Assembly (NCBI RefSeq): GCF_011516765.1
Contig: NZ_JAAABN010000003.1
Span: 62,001-126,000 of the forward strand
Reading direction: 5' to 3'
DNA: 64,000 nt
From: Acetobacter sicerae
GTDB taxonomy: Bacteria; Pseudomonadota; Alphaproteobacteria; Acetobacterales; Acetobacteraceae
In this document: positions 18,894 through 27,796 of the stretch, in pieces
Layout: every line of letters starts with the position of its first letter
Position numbering within the stretch: the stretch's first letter is position 1
Made by a program: the position numbers and the translations under genes
The notes under the pieces: model-generated
The model's database searches: none
The model's input: only the letters and a program-made list of their open reading frames with translations
Told to the model about the DNA's origin: nothing

Positions 18894-19489
18894 CCCCTAC
18901 ACCACCCGCTTCCATTCCCGGCGTTTCACGTGAAACACTGGACCGTCTGACATGTTTTGCCGATCTGCTGGTCCGGTGGACGGCGAAGATCAATCTGATT
19001 TCTCCCGGCGATGTGCCCCACCTGTGGGAGCGCCACATCCTCGACAGTCTGCAACTTGTCCCATTGATCGAGCGCGGCACGCGCGTGACCGATCTGGGTT
19101 CGGGCGGCGGGTTTCCGGGGCTGATTCTCGCCATCGCGGCGGATGCAGACGTGACGCTGGTTGAATCAGACCGGCGTAAGGCCACTTTTCTGCGCGAAGC
19201 CAGCCGCGCAACCGGTTGCCGGACAACCGTAGTCAACCAGAGAATCGAAGCGGCCACCGTGCCGCCTGCTCCGGTCGTCACCGCGCGCGCTCTGGCAAAT
19301 CTGTCGCAACTTCTCACCTGGACGGAAAAACTTGTCACAGATGACGGCTATGCGCTGTTTCTGAAGGGGCAGCAGGCCGCCGATGAGTTGACCAATGCCG
19401 AGCGCGACTGGCACATGACAGTCACACATATTCCCAGTCGCACTCCGGGCGGCACCATTCTGAAAATAAGCGATATCAGGCGTGTCTGA
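18890..19489 (+). CDS. rsmG: 16S rRNA (guanine-N7) methyltransferase RsmG
   Basis: Methylates G527 of 16S rRNA. 199 residues with the SAM-binding motif [16 protein letters not shown] and the second strand [17 protein letters not shown], plus the substrate motif [19 protein letters not shown]. The start overlaps the mnmG stop by 4 bases and parA begins inside its 3' end, so mnmG-rsmG-parA-parB behaves as one operon. Loss of this enzyme gives low-level streptomycin resistance in other bacteria. A near-perfect parS lies in its first codons. Confidence 0.97.
   Translation: MTPTPPASIPGVSRETLDRLTCFADLLVRWTAKINLISPGDVPHLWERHILDSLQLVPLIERGTRVTDLGSGGGFPGLILAIAADADVTLVESDRRKATFLREASRATGCRTTVVNQRIEAATVPPAPVVTARALANLSQLLTWTEKLVTDDGYALFLKGQQAADELTNAERDWHMTVTHIPSRTPGGTILKISDIRRV
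18922..18937. promoter_or_regulatory. parS site inside rsmG
   Basis: CGTTTCACGTGAAACA contains the full 14-base palindrome GTTTCACGTGAAAC of the canonical parS; only the first base of the 16-mer differs. It lies 560 bases before parA. ParB should bind here and spread, linking the origin region to ParA. Confidence 0.92.
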
Positions 19490-20324
19490 ATCCAGAAAGA
19501 ATACGAAAACTTCGAAACCAGCCTCGCATCCGGCACGCGGATCGGCCCAGCCCATTACCCTCGCCGTAGCCAACCAGAAGGGAGGCGTCGGCAAGACAAC
19601 GACAGCCATCAATCTTGCCGCAGCCCTTGCCCAGAGCGGGCAGAGGGTTGTGCTGATCGATCTCGACCCACAGGGCAACGCTTCAACCGGAATCGGTGTG
19701 GAATATAACGCCCGCAAACGCGGCTCCTACACCCTGCTCATGGGCGAGGCCGAAGCCTCCGCACTGGTGCAGAAAACCGACATCGAAAACCTTGGCGTGA
19801 TCTCGGCCAGCACGGAACTTGTCGGCGCAGAGATTGAGCTGATCACCGAAGATGAGCGCGAGCAGCGGCTGAAATCCGCCATCAGGTCTCTGGCGGGTTC
19901 CACTGACTATATCATCATAGACTGCCCGCCGAGTCTCGGCCTGCTGACCCTCAACGCGCTCGTGGCCGCCGACGGCGTCATCGCGCCCCTGCAATGCGAG
20001 TTCTTTGCGCTTGAGGGCATCAGCCACCTGACCCGCACCATCGAGAAGGTCAAGAAGCAGTTCAATCCGGCGCTTCAGACCACAGGTATCGTCCTGACGA
20101 TGTATGATCGCCGCAACAATCTCTCCGAACTCGTCGCGGCTGACGCCCGCAGCTTTTTCGGTGAGGCTGTCATGGAAACAATCATCCCGCGCAACATCCG
20201 CATCTCCGAAGCCCAGAGCCATGGCACGCCTGTCATGACCTATGACCCGCGCTCCAGCGGTGCGACGTCCTACACGGCTCTTGCGCTTGAACTGCGCAAG
20301 CGTCTTGAAAACACGAGCAACTGA
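19482..20324 (+). CDS. parA: Chromosome partitioning ATPase ParA (Soj)
   Basis: Deviant Walker A ATPase that moves ParB-parS complexes to segregate the origin. 280 residues from a GTG start that overlaps the end of rsmG. A short polar tail ([16 protein letters not shown]) precedes [18 protein letters not shown], with the signature lysine in KGG. Walker A' [15 protein letters not shown] and switch [19 protein letters not shown] are present. parB follows after 10 bases. The length and lack of an N-terminal HTH mark it as a chromosomal type. Confidence 0.97.
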   Translation: MSESRKNTKTSKPASHPARGSAQPITLAVANQKGGVGKTTTAINLAAALAQSGQRVVLIDLDPQGNASTGIGVEYNARKRGSYTLLMGEAEASALVQKTDIENLGVISASTELVGAEIELITEDEREQRLKSAIRSLAGSTDYIIIDCPPSLGLLTLNALVAADGVIAPLQCEFFALEGISHLTRTIEKVKKQFNPALQTTGIVLTMYDRRNNLSELVAADARSFFGEAVMETIIPRNIRISEAQSHGTPVMTYDPRSSGATSYTALALELRKRLENTSN

Positions 20325-20334
20325 GGTTCCGAGC

Positions 20335-21255
20335 GTGAGCACGAAGAAATCCCCCGCCCGTCCACGTCTTGGTCGCGGACTCGCCGCCCTGCTTGGTGAA
20401 CAGCCGGCCCCGACAGAACCGGCACCCACCTCAGATGCTGGCGAAACAGCGGCTCCCCAGATGGCGCGCAACGGCGTTTCTTCATTGCCCGTCGAATCCC
20501 TGGAGCCCAGCCCCTTTCAGCCACGCCAGAACTTTGCTCCGGAAGCGCTGAGCGAGCTTGCGGAATCCATCCGCGCCCGGGGTATTCTTCAGCCGCTTCT
20601 GGCCCGTCCGCACCCGGACAAGCCCGGCACCTACCAGATCATCGGCGGGGAGCGTCGGTGGCGCGCAGCACAGCAGGCAGGCCTCCACGATGTGCCGGTT
20701 CTGGTGCGTGAACTCGACGACACGGACGCCATGGCCGCCGCTTTGGTGGAGAACCTCCAGCGAGCCGATCTCAATCCGATGGAAGAAGCCGAAGGTTTCA
20801 GCCGCCTGATCGAGGATTATCGCCTGACTCAGGAGGAACTCGCGCGGGCCATCGGCAAATCCCGCCCGCACATCACAAACACCCTGCGGCTTCTGCGTCT
20901 CCCTTCCGCACTCCGCTCGGATGTCGTGGAAGGCCGCCTCTCAGCGGGCCATGCCAGAGCGCTTCTGACCCATCCGAATCCTGTAGCGGCGGCAAAGGAT
21001 GTCATCGCACGGGACCTGTCTGTCCGACAGACCGAAGCGCTCGCACAGAAGGCCCTCAGGGACGCAGCGCAGCCCGTGCAGCAGAAGCCGGTGCGGGAGC
21101 GGCGTGATCCCGAAATCGCCATGCTGGAGCGCGATCTCACGGCGAAACTCGGACTTCCGGTTCAGATTCAGTTCGATGGCAAGGGTGGGACACTCCGCTT
21201 TTCCTACCGCACACTGGATCAGCTTGATGGATTGCTCGCACTTCTTAACAGATAA
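20335..21255 (+). CDS. parB: Chromosome partitioning protein ParB (Spo0J)
   Basis: CTP-dependent clamp that loads at parS. The GTG at 20335 gives the typical beginning STKKSPARPRLGRGLAALLGE, whose LGRGLAAL motif stimulates ParA; the frame opens earlier at 20242 but overlaps parA. The CTP-binding N-domain has IIGGERRWRAAQ and ENLQRADLNPMEEA, the HTH is ELARAIGKSRPHITNTLRLL, and the dimerisation tail ends DQLDGLLALL. 306 residues. Three parS-like sites (4257, 16582, 18922) lie in the same window, arguing that this is close to the chromosome origin. Confidence 0.97.
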   Translation: MSTKKSPARPRLGRGLAALLGEQPAPTEPAPTSDAGETAAPQMARNGVSSLPVESLEPSPFQPRQNFAPEALSELAESIRARGILQPLLARPHPDKPGTYQIIGGERRWRAAQQAGLHDVPVLVRELDDTDAMAAALVENLQRADLNPMEEAEGFSRLIEDYRLTQEELARAIGKSRPHITNTLRLLRLPSALRSDVVEGRLSAGHARALLTHPNPVAAAKDVIARDLSVRQTEALAQKALRDAAQPVQQKPVRERRDPEIAMLERDLTAKLGLPVQIQFDGKGGTLRFSYRTLDQLDGLLALLNR

Positions 21256-21340
21256 GTGCGATTTCACTCTTGCACTGAAGCGGAACGGCTGTTAAAAGCC
21301 CGCCTTATTCCAAGCCTGCGGGTCTGGAACTGGAAATCCT

Positions 21341-21416
<76 letters not shown>

Positions 21417-21743
21417 GGATTACCTCCTCAACATTTCAAGAAATATTTCCCGGAACTGACAGTGGCAGTCGGTTCTGAAGAAAACAGCGACGACTGTAGT
21501 CGCGGGCAGGCATATATGCCGCTCCCCACAATAACCTCTACAACATATTGTGGTATACTGGGTCTTCGGACCCCGGCAGCAGACTTACACAAAATTATCA
21601 GATGATGATTATTCGATCGCTATGAAACTTTTCATGCGCTGCGATGTTTAGTCACACGAAAGCGACCTGCACCAGCGGTCAAAAGCAAGAAAATATGCTG
21701 ATCCGGGTGCATCAACAGGTCGCATTATCTGTAAGAGGTTTTC
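21417..21743. other. Gene-free interval after tRNA-Lys
   Basis: About 327 bases, more AT-rich than its surroundings. No convincing gene, no strong terminator and no copy of the repeat families. It presumably holds the promoter of the following exported-protein gene. Confidence 0.4.
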
Positions 21744-22268
21744 ATGTTCGCATCACGGCATATCGCTCTTGTCGCATCGTTCGGCATGGCGCTCGCTTCA
21801 TTCAGCGCAGCTCATGCCCAGACTGCAGCCCAGCAGCTTCCGGCCGGCACGACCCTGTCGACCGCCCCGAATGGCGCTCTGCCTGTAACCAACCCGGCCA
21901 ACGCCGCTTCCGCGCCCACAGAAGGCGCGCAGATGGTGAAGGGCATTACCGGTGCGGCCACAGCTGCAACCCCGGGCGCTCTCGGTGAAAACGGTCTGCC
22001 ATCCATCGACAACGCCACACCCGGCAATGTCGCGGGCCTGCTGTCCTACTGCATCCACAAGAAGTATGTGAACAGCACGACATCCCGCAGCGTCGCCCGC
22101 AAGCTGGCGAAGCGCGCCGATGTGAAGAATGACCAGAACTACTCGCTCGGTGGACAGGGTCTGCTGTCGAACGCCACATCCACGCCGTTCGATGTCTCCA
22201 CGCTCGACAAGTCCAAGCGCGTCAAGCTTTGCAGCGACCTGACGAAGAAGGGTCAGGAGCTTCAGTAA
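21744..22268 (+). CDS. Exported DUF2501 (YjjA-like) protein
   Basis: 174 residues with a clear Sec signal peptide cut after AHA (ALVASFGMALASFSAAHA). The middle is Ala/Pro/Thr-rich and probably unstructured. The C-terminal 85 residues resemble E. coli YjjA: YCIHKKYVNSTT, a KRADVK..YSLGGQGLL segment and CSDLTKKGQ. The two cysteines of this part probably form a disulfide. Molecular function of the family is unknown. GAGG precedes the ATG, and a strong terminator follows, so it is a single-gene unit. Confidence 0.75.
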   Translation: MFASRHIALVASFGMALASFSAAHAQTAAQQLPAGTTLSTAPNGALPVTNPANAASAPTEGAQMVKGITGAATAATPGALGENGLPSIDNATPGNVAGLLSYCIHKKYVNSTTSRSVARKLAKRADVKNDQNYSLGGQGLLSNATSTPFDVSTLDKSKRVKLCSDLTKKGQELQ

Positions 22269-22300
22269 GCTCCGTCCCCCTACAAGGCTGTCACCTTACG

Positions 22301-22333
22301 AAAGCCGACCGGGTCACGCCGGTCGGCTTTTTT
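22301..22333 (+). terminator. Rho-independent terminator
   Basis: A 12-bp stem (AAAGCCGACCGG at 22301-22312 with 22319-22330) and a T-run, 33 bases after the DUF2501 stop. Confidence 0.92.
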
Positions 22334-22470
22334 ATGTTTGATGGACTGACGGGGTTTTGGCCTGACGTCAAAGGACTGTGCCAACACACTGCGCTTTTTC
22401 GGCAAAACGTCACACGCCCTGCCTGTGTCCGCTATTGTTCGCGTGCGGCGGATCGCGCACAATCAGCATC

Positions 22471-24909
22471 ATGAATGCGCCAAGCGGCTCCCGCCCGACC
22501 AATACGCTCTCCCTCGCCTCCGCACTGCCGGAGACGACCTCTCCCGCCAGAGCCGCTCTCCAGACCGCTCTGACCCGCACGGCGCTTGCCATTGAACCAC
22601 GGGAAGAACCCGCCCTTCTCAGACGCATAGGACGCGCCCTGACACCCGGCGCGCAGGAAGTGCCTGACGAGGTCTTCATCAGCGCTCTCTGCGCCGTCAG
22701 GCGCAAGCGCTGGGCATCCCGGCTGATGGACCAGACCCGTCGGGACGGACGCATCTGGATCTCGCGCGAGGACATGGAGCAGGCGGCCAGCACAGTCGAG
22801 AAGCCCAACGCCACGGACGACGATCTTTTCGCCGCCCTCAAACCGGTCATGGCCGCCCGCTTCCATGAGCTTGGCGACACGCCCAGAGAAGCGTTGGCGG
22901 GTATGCAGGCCGACCTGCTCGACACCGGGCGCGTCCTCTCCGCAGCCCAGACCGCACGGCTGGCTGACGCCATCGCCGACGCCTTCAATGTCTCCGACCG
23001 TGATCGCTTTGTCGACCGGGCGCAGGCAGCCGAGGAGGCCCGCGCCCGTCAGGAAGCCTCCATCCAGCAGACCGCCCGCGCCCGACGCGAGAGCGAAGAA
23101 AAGCGCCTTGAGGACTGGGAAAGCAGCCTCGTCCGCTTTCAGGAAGTGCCCGCCATCCTCCGCTGCTCGCACCGCGAGGCGCTGCGCTGGATCGCCGAGA
23201 ACCGCATCCCGGTCGCCCGCCGCATCCTCCAGAAGGACGGACAGGAACTCTGGGAGTTCGATCCCAACGAACTGATCGCCCTGCGCCCTGCCCTGCCCGA
23301 ATGGCGTCGGATCAGCGAAGAACTCTTCGACCGCAAACAGAAGCGCGGACGCGACCGTGACGGACGGCGGGATGCGCCGCTGCCGGAACCGCCCAGGGTC
23401 GGCAAACACGTCGCCAACTCGGTCATCGCCCGTGTGGCGGCCCTCGACCGCTATGCCGCCCATTTCCGCACGGCCCGTGCTCTTGAACGCCGCATCACGC
23501 TCGTCACAGGCCCCACCAACAGCGGCAAGTCCCACACGGCGCTCGATGCGCTGGCAAAAGCCGAGAGCGGCCTTGCGCTGGCTCCCCTGCGTCTCCTCGC
23601 CCACGAGTTCCGCGAGGCTCTGGCGGCCCGTGGCGTGGAAGCCTCGCTCTCCACCGGTGAAGAGCGCATCGTCGCGCACGGAAGCAAACATCTCGCCGCG
23701 ACGGTCGAGATGTGCCCCTTCTTCAACCCCGTCGATGTCGCCATCATCGACGAGGCGCAGATGCTCTTCGACCCCGACCGGGGCGCCGCCTGGACCGCCG
23801 CGATCATGGGTGCGCCCGCCCGCCACCTCTACATTCTCGGCGCGCCCGAATGTATCCCGATGGTCCGCCGCATCGCCGAACTCTGTGGCGACCCGATCGA
23901 CGAAATCTCCCTCCAGCGCAAAAGCCCGCTGAAAGCGGCGTCAGCCCCCGTCCGGCTCAATGAACTCAAAGCCGGCGACGCCCTGATCGCCTTCTCCCGC
24001 CGTGAAGTGCTGGACCTGCGCGCCGCCCTGATGGAGCGCGGTCGTCGCGTGGCCGTCGTCTATGGCGCGCTCAGCCCGGAAGTCCGTCGCGCCGAGGCCC
24101 AGCGCTTCAACTCGGGCGCTGCGGACATCCTGATCGCCACCGACGCCATTGGCATGGGGCTCAACCTGTCCATCCGTCGCGTGGTGTTCGCGGCTCTCAG
24201 AAAGTTCGATGGTCGCCAGACCCGCGATCTGACCATTCAGGAGGTCAAGCAGATCGGTGGTCGTGCGGGCCGTTACGGCAAGCACGAGGAAGGCATTGTC
24301 GCCGTGCTGGCCGACGCTGGCAGCCCGCGCTTCATCCGCGAACACCTCAACGCCGATCCGGTCCCGCCCGACGAACTGCGTCCGCTCGTGCAGCCGGATG
24401 CCGACATCGTCCGCGCTATCGCCACGGAAATTGGCTCCGACAGTCTCTACGGTGTGCTGGCCCGCATCCGCCGCGCCGTGCTTCGTCACGACGACCCCAA
24501 CTACCGTCTGTCGGACATGGAGCAGCCCTTCGCCATTGCGTCCGCTCTGGAAGGCGTGGAAGGGCTCGATCTCACCCAGCGCTGGACCTACGCCATGTGT
24601 CCCGTCGATGACCGTGACAACGGCATCAGCCGTCTTGTCGGCTGGGCCGCCGACCACGCCGCCGGGGCCCGTATCCCGCCACCCGGCACAGGTCGTCTCC
24701 CGGCACCCGACCGTGCAGGCCGGGAAGAGCTTGAACGCGCCGAGAAGCGTCACAAGCGGCTCGTCGCATGGCGCTGGCTGGCGCTGCGTTTCCCGGAGAC
24801 CTACCCGGATCTGGAATCAGCCGAAGACACCACCCGCAAGCTCAACGAGTGGATCGAAAGCGTGCTGCGGCAGCAGAGCCGGACACGGAAACAGAAAGAA
24901 CGGCGGTAA
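22471..24909 (+). CDS. SUV3-type ATP-dependent RNA helicase
   Basis: 812 residues. Resembles the mitochondrial degradosome helicase SUV3, which alphaproteobacteria also encode. Walker A is VTGPTNSGKSHTALDAL, motif II is DEAQ in VAIIDEAQMLFD, motif VI is QIGGRAGRYG, and the SUV3-like GEERIV and ATVEMCPFF segments lie between. The N-terminal third has an alpha-helical, highly charged region (RARRESEEKRLEDWE) and an excisionase-like patch (VPAILRCSHREALRWI). The C-terminus is very basic (QQSRTRKQKERR), fitting RNA binding. The ATG at 22471 (MNAPSGSRP) is chosen over the longer frame from 22378. RNA turnover is the inferred role. Confidence 0.87.
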   Translation: MNAPSGSRPTNTLSLASALPETTSPARAALQTALTRTALAIEPREEPALLRRIGRALTPGAQEVPDEVFISALCAVRRKRWASRLMDQTRRDGRIWISREDMEQAASTVEKPNATDDDLFAALKPVMAARFHELGDTPREALAGMQADLLDTGRVLSAAQTARLADAIADAFNVSDRDRFVDRAQAAEEARARQEASIQQTARARRESEEKRLEDWESSLVRFQEVPAILRCSHREALRWIAENRIPVARRILQKDGQELWEFDPNELIALRPALPEWRRISEELFDRKQKRGRDRDGRRDAPLPEPPRVGKHVANSVIARVAALDRYAAHFRTARALERRITLVTGPTNSGKSHTALDALAKAESGLALAPLRLLAHEFREALAARGVEASLSTGEERIVAHGSKHLAATVEMCPFFNPVDVAIIDEAQMLFDPDRGAAWTAAIMGAPARHLYILGAPECIPMVRRIAELCGDPIDEISLQRKSPLKAASAPVRLNELKAGDALIAFSRREVLDLRAALMERGRRVAVVYGALSPEVRRAEAQRFNSGAADILIATDAIGMGLNLSIRRVVFAALRKFDGRQTRDLTIQEVKQIGGRAGRYGKHEEGIVAVLADAGSPRFIREHLNADPVPPDELRPLVQPDADIVRAIATEIGSDSLYGVLARIRRAVLRHDDPNYRLSDMEQPFAIASALEGVEGLDLTQRWTYAMCPVDDRDNGISRLVGWAADHAAGARIPPPGTGRLPAPDRAGREELERAEKRHKRLVAWRWLALRFPETYPDLESAEDTTRKLNEWIESVLRQQSRTRKQKERR

Positions 24910-25296
24910 GGTCGAGGGAGTGTTGTGCTGGGGGCGAGGGTAGAGGGGCTTTGCCCCGGACCCCACCAAAGGTGGTGCCTTTGGAAACCTGTTGGTGGAT
25001 GTCTTGCTTGGAGGGGAACCAGAAAGTCCGGTTTGTAACAAAAGTCACATATGGCGGTCATGCAATTGCTTGAAAATTGACATTAGTTTTGCTCGACATA
25101 ATCATGCCGCTAACGCTCCCCCCAACACAATGAGCGGATCAATCTGTTTGGACTTGATGTCGACGGTCATTATTAACGCGGTGGAATCGTTCGAAAACGT
25201 TTTGTGAAGTCCAAATTTTACATTCAGGCTCTGTCAGTATGTTGACCAGTCATGATGCTCCAATCTCTTAAGGCGTAGATAAATATCGCATCTACA
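24910..25296. other. Gene-free border between helicase gene and accessory island
   Basis: 387 bases. The left third holds repeat family B (24945-24989). After about 25040 base composition shifts abruptly to AT-rich. No gene is supported; this is the left edge of the island. Confidence 0.5.
24945..24989 (+). repeat. Dispersed intergenic repeat, family B (copy 2)
   Basis: Two hairpins in tandem, GGGGC-TTT-GCCCC at 24945-24957 and CCACC-AAA-GGTGG at 24963-24975, then a TTTGGAAACC tail. Same arrangement as at 1495. It begins 35 bases after the helicase stop. Confidence 0.65.
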
Positions 25297-26331
25297 CTAG
25301 CCACATTGATTAAGTGAATTTATGATCCCTTTTAGAAATAAATAACCATCTTGACTTGTCATGGTTGTATCCAATTTAGTTATTGTATCGCCTCCATTTA
25401 TTACGATAATATCGAGCCCTGTCACAAACAAAAACCTTTCGTCTTCTCTATGAGGTGGTTCTGTGGGCCAATTTGCTGAGTATCCCTTCTGTGTTAGATC
25501 GCGGGGACAATTTTTCCCTATGGCTAAATAGTGGATAAGTAGCGCATCATCAGCATGTTTTATATTTATTGTGCTATTATATTCTATTTTAGGAACAACA
25601 AAAGGTCCCGCAAGAAACGACCATTTTTTTATTCTCTTGCGACGTGCACGTTCTGAAAATTTGTTTGGATCATTAGTTATAAAGAAGTTATTTGCGACCG
25701 TTTCGGAATCTACTACGGTTCCGGTATAGACTTTTCCTCCTTTCACTTGGGTCGCCATTAATCCAAATCTCGTTTCTCTTAAATCATCGATACCACCATC
25801 CTTGTTGCTAGAATCTTGGAAGCTTGCGTCTGAAGGGATGTGGTTAAATGTTAGGTGATTAGATAAATTATCTCCTATTAGTTTCCATATTTTCTCTGCT
25901 TTTTCCCCATGAGTAAGAACGTGATATAAATAATTAAGGAACACTTTACTATTTTGCTTCTTGTCTATATCAGATAAGTAAATAATTTTTTGTCGAATAT
26001 TATCTAAATATTCAGAATCCAATTTAGTCTCGAGCCAATCGTCATTCTCGTCTAGTAGTTTTGAGGATTTAATAGCCGATTTGTTAGTGATTAGAAAAAG
26101 TGATCTGATAGCGTCTCCATTTCCTTGGTAATATTTTTGTTTTCCAGTCATAATAATATTAAGAAATTCTTCATGAGGAAAGAAATATCCTACTGTAGTG
26201 TTATCATTTTTTATTTCAAAAAAAATATTTTTATACTCTTTTGTTTCTGAAATAATTTCCTCTGCGCTGCTTGTGGAAAGAAGACACTTTATTGCATAGT
26301 CTTGACTGTCAAATTTTATTTTTTCCGACAT
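25297..26331 (-). CDS. AT-rich accessory gene with Mrr-like nuclease features
   Basis: 344 residues, rich in Lys, Asn and Ile, with base composition far below that of every neighbour, so probably acquired. I do not recognise the full protein. The central part reads DGGID (178-182), then TQVKGG with Q195 and K197, then FFIT (216-219) and FSERARRKR; this order and spacing recall the Mrr-type restriction nuclease core (GGID...QxK...FITT..F...A). The N-terminal 150 residues are helical and of unknown fold. The start is the ATG at 26331 (a GTG lies directly before it). The ribosome-binding site is weak. Mrr-like nuclease is a hypothesis; a toxin or other effector is possible. Confidence 0.7.
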   Translation of the reverse strand: MSEKIKFDSQDYAIKCLLSTSSAEEIISETKEYKNIFFEIKNDNTTVGYFFPHEEFLNIIMTGKQKYYQGNGDAIRSLFLITNKSAIKSSKLLDENDDWLETKLDSEYLDNIRQKIIYLSDIDKKQNSKVFLNYLYHVLTHGEKAEKIWKLIGDNLSNHLTFNHIPSDASFQDSSNKDGGIDDLRETRFGLMATQVKGGKVYTGTVVDSETVANNFFITNDPNKFSERARRKRIKKWSFLAGPFVVPKIEYNSTINIKHADDALLIHYLAIGKNCPRDLTQKGYSANWPTEPPHREDERFLFVTGLDIIVINGGDTITKLDTTMTSQDGYLFLKGIINSLNQCG

Positions 26332-26334
26332 CAC

Positions 26335-26729
26335 ATTTCTTTTTATCTTAAGTTATTTTGAATATTCCTGCTCTGAGCAGTTATTTAGCAAATTATTCAA
26401 CCTGTGAATAGTAGAACCCTTCTAATTTTCTTGAAACTTCCTATGTTTCTGTTGCGATTCTGGCAATATCGACAAGCAGCCATCACTTAATTTACCTTCC
26501 TGTCGTAGGTAGGCATCAATCTAAGGGCTATTCGTCATGTCTTCAATGTGGAACGCGATTTGGATATTTGTATGTCCAACATGCAAGCGATCACCTAATC
26601 ATGATCCTGAAATCCACTCTTCTATCGTCATGTGTCGCGCCGCTTTTCGAACGTCAACCTATGGAGGAGTATTCTTAGGCGGGTTTTGAAAGCCTAGGTC
26701 GAGAAGCCACCGTTGATTGCGCTAGCCAG
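26335..26729. other. Gene-free interval inside the accessory island
   Basis: 395 bases, AT-rich at the left. A short frame around 26470-26670 contains CLQCGT and could be a degraded zinc-ribbon protein, but it lacks a convincing start and is not called. The promoters of the two flanking divergent genes must lie here. Confidence 0.4.
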
Positions 26730-27482
26730 ATGCGGAGTTCTGGAACTATCGCTGAAGAGCGACTAGATAGGGTTAACAATCTGATGGACTTCGCAAAAGT
26801 GCTTACAGGTGGCGTTGCGGCATGGCTTGAGTTTGAGCGAGCCTGCGATCGCACCGGTCTTTTCAGCGAAAAATACCTGACCTCGGCAGTCGGCCAGATT
26901 TTGGCTGCCAGAACAGGAAATAGAGTCAAGGCAGAATTCACCCATCCATTACTCGCGTCGATTAAGAAAGGTGCCGGTCGGAGGCCGCAGGTCGACTTCA
27001 TCGTTCACGACGAAAGCGGCAAAATCGTACTTGCCGTCGAGACGAAATGGGCGGGGCGCACCACGCCATCGACAAAGGAAATCTTGTGGGATCTCGTCAG
27101 ACTCGAACTCATCGCCCACCACGAAAATGCCCGTTGCATTTTCCTGCTCGCGGGCACTGGTGCAAAGCTCAAGGAGATCTTCGACCATTCGGCTTTTTCG
27201 GACGCTAGGACTAGGCCGCACCGTCGGCCATTACTCCGTCACGATAGCAATGTCATTCACACCACCCCGTTAGTACCGCTTGTCCCTGTCAGGTTCAAGA
27301 TGCTTAGGGAACTCTTCGAACCTTATCAAGATTTCAGATTTGCAGAGCGCGTAACAACACGCCGAACCGCTCCGCGGCCGGAAGTGGTGAAACCGAAAGA
27401 GTACCAAGTCATCGCTTGGGAGGTGCTACCAAAGGGAAACCGCATCGAGTTTCAACCGGGTCGGTCCAAATTTTTCGCCTAA
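26730..27482 (+). CDS. Predicted PD-(D/E)XK nuclease-like protein
   Basis: 250 residues, or 232 from a second ATG at 26784 (MDFAKVLTGG). The arrangement fits the PD-(D/E)XK core: a helix with Glu47 (FSEKYLTSAVGQIL), Asp89 in RRPQVDFIVHD, then Glu104 and Lys106 in IVLAVETKWAG, 14 residues further. A tyrosine/phenylalanine-rich C-terminal region of unknown role follows. Composition is nearer to the host than that of the divergent gene at 25297-26331. Housekeeping genes border the pair. It may be a restriction or defence nuclease, or a structural member of the fold without activity. Confidence 0.68.
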   Translation: MRSSGTIAEERLDRVNNLMDFAKVLTGGVAAWLEFERACDRTGLFSEKYLTSAVGQILAARTGNRVKAEFTHPLLASIKKGAGRRPQVDFIVHDESGKIVLAVETKWAGRTTPSTKEILWDLVRLELIAHHENARCIFLLAGTGAKLKEIFDHSAFSDARTRPHRRPLLRHDSNVIHTTPLVPLVPVRFKMLRELFEPYQDFRFAERVTTRRTAPRPEVVKPKEYQVIAWEVLPKGNRIEFQPGRSKFFA

Positions 27483-27796
27483 GTCATTGGCTAATGAATG
27501 CAAACAGTCGCGAACGACCGTAGCCGTTGACCGACGTTGCGCCCAACTCGCCTCCAAGAGATCGTGCTGCTCATGTCAGCTATACAGAAAGCTGTTGCTT
27601 GGAAAATATGCCCGACTTGGGAAGGCGAAAGCAGACATAGTCTACCTTCCACAAATCAGGATCAAAGGGGCCACGCCCCTTTGCGGGTCAAGGGCAGCGC
27701 CCTTGAATCCCCCCCCAACACACCCAACAATCACCCCACCTTCTTCTTCCGCCCACGCGCAGGCCTCTTCGCCGCTGACGGCAAAGAATCCCCTTC
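27483..27796. other. Gene-free right border of the accessory island
   Basis: 314 bases between the nuclease-like gene and the uvrA 3' end, containing one family B repeat at 27659-27710. No other gene supported. Confidence 0.5.
27659..27710 (-). repeat. Dispersed intergenic repeat, family B (copy 3)
   Basis: On the minus strand it carries CAAGGGC-GCT-GCCCTTG, then AAAGGGGC...GCCCCTTT, and ends TTTGATCC as does the copy at 1495. Together with the copy at 24945 it brackets the accessory island in opposite orientation. Confidence 0.6.

Noticed and set aside
26470-26670. Short frame with CLQCGT as a zinc-ribbon gene
   Set aside because: No clear start or ribosome-binding site and no conserved family recognised.
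25297-27482. Type I restriction system or complete prophage
   Set aside because: No methyltransferase, specificity subunit, integrase or structural phage genes are present.
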